Source of the DNA: Pilaira anomala
Taxonomy: Eukaryota; Mucoromycota; Mucoromycetes; Mucorales; Mucoraceae
DNA: 64,000 nt
Direction: 5' to 3'
Assembly (NCBI GenBank): GCA_025716855.1
Contig: JAIXMQ010000055.1
Span: 62,001 to 126,000 of the forward strand
The number at the start of each line of letters is the position of its first letter. Position 1 is the stretch's first letter. Positions 59,100 to 64,000 of the stretch are shown piece by piece. Under the pieces are notes generated by a model, which had not been told where the DNA came from, did no database searches, and saw nothing but the letters and a program-made list of their open reading frames with translations. The position numbers and the translations under genes are program-made.

Positions 59100-59558
59100 T
59101 TAATCCTTCTGGAAGACATAGGTCAAGTGACATTTACCACAGTATTGACGGTCACTGTGCTTGGCCATAAAGACACCAGCACCACAAGTGGCATTAGGAC
59201 ACTCACGACGAAGACGAGTGATCTTACCGGACTCATCGACCTTATAGAACTTCAAGATAGCCATCTTCACCTTAGTACGCTTGTGCTTGATCTTCTTGGG
59301 GGTAGTATAGGTCTTCTTCTTTCTCTTCTTACCACCACCGAGGAGTTCAGCGTTCAAGTTCAAGGTGTTGTTGTCACAAATACCATAGACTGAAAGTTCA
59401 CCATCAACAAGAGGCTTACCAGCAAAAGATAAGAGTTGAGAGTTCACAGGAAGACCCTCACGGGCTTCAATCATGGACTTGACAGCAGCAACGGAAGAGT
59501 TGGTGGCAACATCAAGGGTAAGTGTATTACCTTGAAGAGATTTAACAAAGACTTGCAT
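59100..59558 (-). CDS. RPS31: Ubiquitin-like/ribosomal protein eS31 fusion
   Basis: Single exon, 152 residues. The C-terminal part (from about residue 77) is eS31: [33 protein letters not shown] and the C4 zinc ribbon [24 protein letters not shown]. The N-terminal 76 residues have the ubiquitin fold ([23 protein letters not shown]) but are very divergent: Lys at 11, 29, 33 and 63 are replaced, one residue is missing near position 54, and the end is ELLGGG rather than LRLRGG. The moiety is probably a folding partner for eS31, cleaved after Gly-Gly, and not a functional ubiquitin donor. Codon bias is very high. Confidence 0.93.
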   Translation of the reverse strand: MQVFVKSLQGNTLTLDVATNSSVAAVKSMIEAREGLPVNSQLLSFAGKPLVDGELSVYGICDNNTLNLNAELLGGGKKRKKKTYTTPKKIKHKRTKVKMAILKFYKVDESGKITRLRRECPNATCGAGVFMAKHSDRQYCGKCHLTYVFQKD

Positions 59559-59968
59559 GTTTATAAATTTATTTCAGATAACTCGATTATTTTTCAACTG
59601 TAACGTTTTAATAGTAATAGAAAAAGAATCTGTTTTTTTTTTTGTTACATGTAGAATGTTAGTAAAGGTGTGCTTTTCTTTTTTTTTTGTGTGTGTATAT
59701 ACGTGAACATGCCTTCCTCACTATCTGTTTCAATGAAAAAACTGGGAAGGATTCAAAAGAATGCACCTTTTTTTCACGTTAATATACGATTCAAAGAAAA
59801 AATTTTCATTGGCTTATTGTATTGAATGATGACGCTAAAGCACGTGACTTGAGTCAACCTTTTTTTTTCTTTTTCAATAATAATAATAATAAGACCAGTT
59901 TGTTACCTCTCTTTTTTTTTTTTTTTTTTTTTTTTTGACTTGTGTTTTCTTTAAGATAATAATCAGCC
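59559..59968. promoter_or_regulatory. Divergent promoter of RPS31 and RSC7
   Basis: 410 bp with several long T tracts (59632-59644, 59679-59689, 59911-59936), a CACGTGA at 59840-59846 and no coding signal. Poly(dT) tracts in this position are common at strong fungal promoters. Confidence 0.4.
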
Positions 59969-61263
59969 ATGCCAGCAGGTAAAAAAAAATAAAAAAAAAG
60001 GGCCACATGTTACTATGGTGATAGAGAATGAAAAATTGAATAAAAGGATTATTTTTATAACTTAGGATATAGTGTATCGCATAAAAAGGATCACGCGCCA
60101 AAGAGAAAGCGATCGAGAAGTCAAAGTGGAGGAGTGGATGGTAAAGACGATTTGAATTATGTTGATGAGGATAGTGATTTATCTTCAGGAGATGAAGCGA
60201 CACATGCAAGTGATATTGACTTTTCAGCACAATTGAACGATGGACAGCATCATACGAGAAAACGAGGTAGACCTAAATCCCATCAACCTAGTAGAGAAGA
60301 AAGGGGTAAATCTGCTTCAGTACCATTATCAGGTACAAGAGCTTATACACCACCTGCTATTCCAAGTGGATATGTTAGTGAGTATGATGAATCGGGTGAA
60401 ACCAAAGTAGACAAGTATGGTAGATTATTAGGAGGTAGAGTAAAATAATCAAAAGAATATATATATATATATATATATTAAATATCTTCATCGATTTTTA
60501 TTTTTCAGGCCGTGAATATAGAGTACCTACGTTTAAATTACCTACAAGAGATGATACATTATTCATGTTTTCAAAAGATCCAGCAGCATTATTAGGATTT
60601 CGTGATAGTTTTGTGTTTTTAAAAAAGAATGCAAAATTATTAAAGGTGCATATTGATAATGTAGAAAAAGGATACTTGGTTGATTCTAATTTATTGCGAT
60701 CGACATTTCGTACGCGTGAAATCTCAGTTGTTACAGCGCGATCAGTTTTTAAACAATTTGGACATCGTATTGTGAAGCGAGGACGTAAAGGACGAGATGA
60801 TTATTATTATACAGAAGAAGCAGATGAAGGAGAAGAAGAACATTCAGAAGAAGAAACGACGACAAGTGGGTTAAAGGAATCGATTGAAAAACCAGTAGCA
60901 GCTTCCTCATTTTTGACTCATCATCATCATCATCTTCATCATCATCATAATAATAATATTTCATCAGCCGTTCATCAAGTAGGCAAGAATAATTTGTCAC
61001 ACAAGTTAACAGCACAAGATACGATTGTGAACGATTTAAATAGGATGCATAATGCAGCCGTGTCTGCTAGACAATTTAATACATCCTTATTCTCTTATCG
61101 TCGTTTGAATCCGACCAATTATGATTTACTGACCAATGTATATCAAATACCACAAAATAAGCAAACGCTTCGGGACACTGGTCTAATTATGCCTGAAAAA
61201 AAAGAATTTAATGAATCGAATACACTTGAGAATGGGGATACCATGATGGATCTTTTACATTAA
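59969..61263 (+). CDS. RSC7: Rsc7/Npl6-type SWI/SNF (RSC) chromatin remodelling subunit
   Basis: Exons: 59969-59978 (10 nt), 60066-60434, 60509-61263; 377 residues. The family domain is in exon 3: GREYRVPTFKLPTRDDTLFMF, the ALLGFRDSFVFLKKN block, LLRSTFRTREISVVTARSVFKQFGHRIV, all matching the Rsc7/Swp82 signature. Upstream is a basic and acidic low-complexity region with an AT-hook-like KRGRPKSH. After the domain comes an acidic stretch, a His/Asn run, and a C-terminal block with NRMHNAAVSARQFNTSLFSYRR typical of the family. Part of a nuclear ATP-dependent nucleosome remodeller. The first coding exon holds only MPA plus one base. Confidence 0.88.
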
Positions 61264-61307
61264 TATACATTTTCTTTTCCTTTTCTTTTTTTTTTTTTTT
61301 TTTATTA

Positions 61308-61893
61308 TTATAACCCTAATGTTTTTCTAGCATTTTCACGTACAATTTCATTGTATCTTTCACGATCTGTTCTCCATATTTTCTATATTTACGCAAAAAA
61401 TAAAAAAAAAATAAAAAAAAAATCAACAAATAAATCTCTTTTTTGTTTTCACATGTAAATTCAATCTTTTTTTTTTTTTAAGTACTTACACATGCATCAA
61501 TATTAGCACCACTCTCATCATTAGGTTCTATAAGGAAAAAAAAAAAAATTAACACACAAATATAAACACATGTAAAAAAAAAAAAAGGTTGCTTATTTAC
61601 CAGCCAACATGCTAACAACACTCAATAAAATCTTTTCGACACTTTGAACAGGACTCCAACGTTCGGAACTACTTTCGTACATGTTGGGATCATCTCCAGG
61701 TGGATGCAAGATGGAAATACAAACTGTACCGTTTTGATATACATTGGGATGAAAGAAATCACAAGTGAATCGCATACTGGGTGGACTTAAAGGATAGTCT
61801 TTTGGAAAGGTTAAAGTGGCAGGAAATAAACCACCTTCAAAAGGTGTACCTTCAGGTCCTCTACATTGAAAGAGTTAAATTCAATCGATTGTG

Positions 61894-61924
<31 letters not shown>

Positions 61925-62205
61925 AACTTACGCAATAAGTGCTTCCCATTCGAAAAAGTTGTTTTCATCAACAGGACCTTTTTTTTATATATATATTTTT
62001 TTAACTCATTGTTGCTGTTCAATTGAATATAAAAAAAAAACTTACCTGCAGTGATTCCTTCAGGTGCGTTTAAAGTTAACTCTGTAATAAGAGAGAGTAA
62101 ATAAAAAAAAAAGAATAAAGGATAGTGGTATGATCAATTCTTACCTCTGTATTCCGTCATAAGACGCTTTAATGCTGTAGATCCAGTTGTTCTATTGGCG
62201 TACAT
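61308..62205 (-). CDS. UBC7: Ubiquitin-conjugating enzyme Ubc7 (UBE2G2-like)
   Basis: Exons (minus): 62205-62145, 62081-62046, 61977-61932, 61860-61601, 61527-61490, 61382-61308; 171 residues. Ubc7 is the E2 for ER-associated degradation, working with Hrd1/Doa10-type ligases. Seen: [20 protein letters not shown], the [18 protein letters not shown] block, [22 protein letters not shown] with the active Cys, followed by the extended acidic loop (MYESSSERW) that separates the UBE2G group from other E2 enzymes, then [19 protein letters not shown]. Two coding exons are under 50 nt. Poly(A/T) tracts fill the introns. Confidence 0.94.
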
Positions 62206-62729
62206 GATTTTTTTTTTATGTAATTAAAAAAGAGAAAAAAGAGAGAAAGAAAAAAAAGGAAAGTAATGGAAGGGGGGACTTTTTTTTTATGAATTGTCTG
62301 ACGTTTTTATTGGTCAAGTGTGGTACGACCACAAACAGTTAGTAACACCGGTAGTATATGATGGCATAAATCGTATTAACAACTTTTTTTTTTTTTAAAA
62401 AAAAAAGAGATCTTTACCATAAAGAGTAAACAGAAAAGTTTAATCCTATTGTTTTTACAACATGTAAATATTGACAAAAAAAAATGTATAAATGTTTATT
62501 CAATTTTTTTTTTCTGTGTGTAAATGAGATGATATGGTTGAAATGATGATGAAAATGATGATAAATGATGAAAATGATGAAAATGATGAATGGATGAATG
62601 CAAAAAAGATGAAATAGTCTTTGTAAAGACTTAATATGAAAAATGAAAAAAGCCATAAAGACCAATGAATGATGAAGATCTTTTTTTTTTTAAAAAAAAA
62701 AAAGACAAATAAAAATAGTAAGAGAACAT
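62206..62729. other. Intergenic region, no gene seen
   Basis: 520 bp upstream of UBC7, with an (ATGATGAAA)n-like purine repeat at about 62526-62600 that creates a spurious open frame on the minus strand. No gene supported. Confidence 0.5.
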
Positions 62730-62897
62730 TTAATCATCGACACAGATTCCTTCAGCGGAACACATGGAGCCAGAAGGACAACCCATAGCATCACTACAGT
62801 ATTCAACTGGGTCGGGTTCTTGAGCTTGAACCAAGAGAGCAGAAGAGCAAACAATAAGTGCAACAACGAGAAGATATTTCTTGAGAAGAGAAGCCAT
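62730..62897 (-). CDS. Small secreted cysteine-rich peptide, 55 residues
   Basis: Minus-strand frame of 55 codons starts MASLLKKYLLVVALIVCSSA, a clear signal peptide ending at VQAQ. The mature peptide of about 30 residues has four cysteines (EYC, MGC, MC, IC) spaced roughly every six residues, which allows two disulfides, plus acidic ends. It is short enough to be missed by size-limited gene finding. A TATA box about 60 bp upstream and clean codon bias support it. Family and role unknown; compare the larger secreted Cys-rich protein at the other end of the window. Confidence 0.75.
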   Translation of the reverse strand: MASLLKKYLLVVALIVCSSALLVQAQEPDPVEYCSDAMGCPSGSMCSAEGICVDD

Positions 62898-62953
62898 TTT
62901 GATTTAGAATGAAATGATAATAATAATAAAAAAAAAAGCACCAAATGTCCCTC

Positions 62954-62961
62954 TATTTATA
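62954..62961 (-). promoter_or_regulatory. TATA box of the small secreted peptide gene
   Basis: TATAAATA on the minus strand, about 60 bp upstream of the ATG at 62897. Confidence 0.45.
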
Positions 62962-62969
62962 TGTATATT

Positions 62970-64000
62970 TTTTTTTTTTTTTTGGTATTAAAGCGTTCAT
63001 CTGTGTGTATGCAGGACGCTTTTTTACTTTGACGTAAATTAATTCTTGTGATTGTAGTAAGACTAGTATAAAAAAGTGTTGATTAATAACGATAGTTAGT
63101 TAATTCTTTTTTTTTTCTAGGAAATAGAATTTGTATGGGATGATCGCCCTAATAGAATGTCTGTATTTTTTTTTTTTTTGTCAATAGAGTGAAAAATCGC
63201 TACGATTTTTAGTTAGGGCAGCAAGGATATAATTTAGGTACGCTCATCAAATTACTGTGTGTGTTTCTCCCTGTACATACAGGGGATAAAGTGGTTCCTC
63301 TCTCTCTCTCCCGGAGTATACCATTTTTATTTAGGACAGAAGAAGATGGCTATAATTATTATTCATGTAAAAAAGAAAAGAGAGAGAGAAAAATTATCCA
63401 TTGACCTGTGTGTATATACATAGGCTTTAGTTTGGTTCTTTAAAAAAAAAGCATTATAATTTCTTTTGATGCCATTATATTTGAATAAAAAATAATTGTA
63501 TTTTACGGAACTACTACTGCTTAATTGATTTATTTATTGAATTCTTTTTATGCAGGTACACTAGCATATTCTGACGTACATCGAAAACTTTTTAATAGAG
63601 CTTGGTAAGGCGCTCTTTTTCTCTTATTAGTGGCTAGCTATATTGGCAAGGGAAAGGTTGTGTATGAAAAGAAAGGGGGAGATTAGCTTTACGATCGATG
63701 GGTTATTTTTAGCAAAGTGATATAATGTAACCAGACGTTTTTTTGGATGTATCTACTTTTAAAGTATATATATGATTTTACCGTAAATAAATATACAAAC
63801 TCTTTTTTTCTTGTGAAATCGATGGCATTATTACCTCCCTTTCTAGTTAACTATATATTGGAAGTATTTGGAATAGGAATTTAATTGAAAATAACTACAC
63901 GCGTTTGTAAAGACTTCAATATAAAAAAATATATCTTGTGGGGATAAAAACCATTTATTGTCCTAAAGAAATTCTATTATTTTGTCGTTTTGAGTTTTAT
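62970..64000. other. Intergenic to window end, no gene seen
   Basis: About 1 kb of AT-rich sequence. A weak inverted repeat with GCCCTAA near 63148 and TTAGGGC near 63213 recalls the TTAGGGCAAG marker in the foldback element but is too short to assign. No open frame with a motif. Confidence 0.4.

Noticed and set aside
60749..61015. Minus-strand 88-codon open frame inside RSC7
   Set aside because: Caused by the GAA/CAT repeats that code the acidic and His runs on the plus strand.
63140..63225. Telomere-like TTAGGG sequence near the right end and in the foldback element
   Set aside because: Only single, non-tandem occurrences; no array, so neither a telomere nor an interstitial telomeric repeat.

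Overview
The window looks like nuclear DNA of an early-diverging, probably Mucorales-type fungus. It is AT-rich. Most genes carry many short introns (about 45-80 nt, GTAAGT-like donors, TAG/CAG acceptors), and intergenic and intron DNA is full of poly(A/T), (GA)n and (TA)n tracts. The gene set is eukaryotic and fungal: TIM23, CWH43, RSC7, PET117, RIX7 and a CLASP. An ITFG2 orthologue and a tandem family of multi-pass Golgi-type membrane proteins also fit Mucoromycota better than yeasts. No organellar, bacterial or viral block was seen. Exon structures were built by hand from splice signals, reading frame and family alignment, so small boundary errors are possible.

Layout. 1-5.0 kb: a small secreted Cys-rich protein cut by the window edge, an unrecognised two-exon gene, and a secreted PL8-type polysaccharide lyase. 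5.0-8.0 kb: mostly decayed sequence. 8.0-9.1 kb: a VIT/CCC1 vacuolar iron transporter with a 10-nt microexon. 9.9-13.9 kb: a CLASP microtubule-binding protein. 14.0-15.2 kb: the 3' end of a LINE. 15.7-24.4 kb: MsrA, ITFG2 and CWH43. 24.4-28.4 kb: DNA ligase IV in about 22 exons. 28.7-34.1 kb: ribosomal protein eL20, the Rix7 AAA-ATPase and TIM23.

34.4-49.0 kb is an array of paralogous 8-exon membrane-protein genes on the minus strand: four apparently intact (A, B, C, F), one pseudogene (E) split by a foldback element, and one remnant (D). Related degenerate spacer repeats lie between them. 49.2-51.5 kb: Dus4 and Cfd1 (convergent). 51.9-52.9 kb: an unrecognised gene. 54.7-56.6 kb: an SLC41 Mg2+ transporter. 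57.0-62.2 kb: an unrecognised gene, PET117, a ubiquitin-like/eS31 fusion, RSC7 and UBC7. 62.7-62.9 kb: a 55-residue secreted Cys-rich peptide.

Functionally most of the window is housekeeping: ribosome production (eL20, eS31, Rix7), mitochondria (TIM23, PET117), metal handling (VIT, SLC41, Cfd1), GPI-anchor lipid remodelling (CWH43), ER ubiquitination (UBC7), DNA repair (LIG4) and nutrient signalling (ITFG2). The accessory parts are the membrane-protein array with its inserted element, the LINE and the decayed 5-8 kb stretch.
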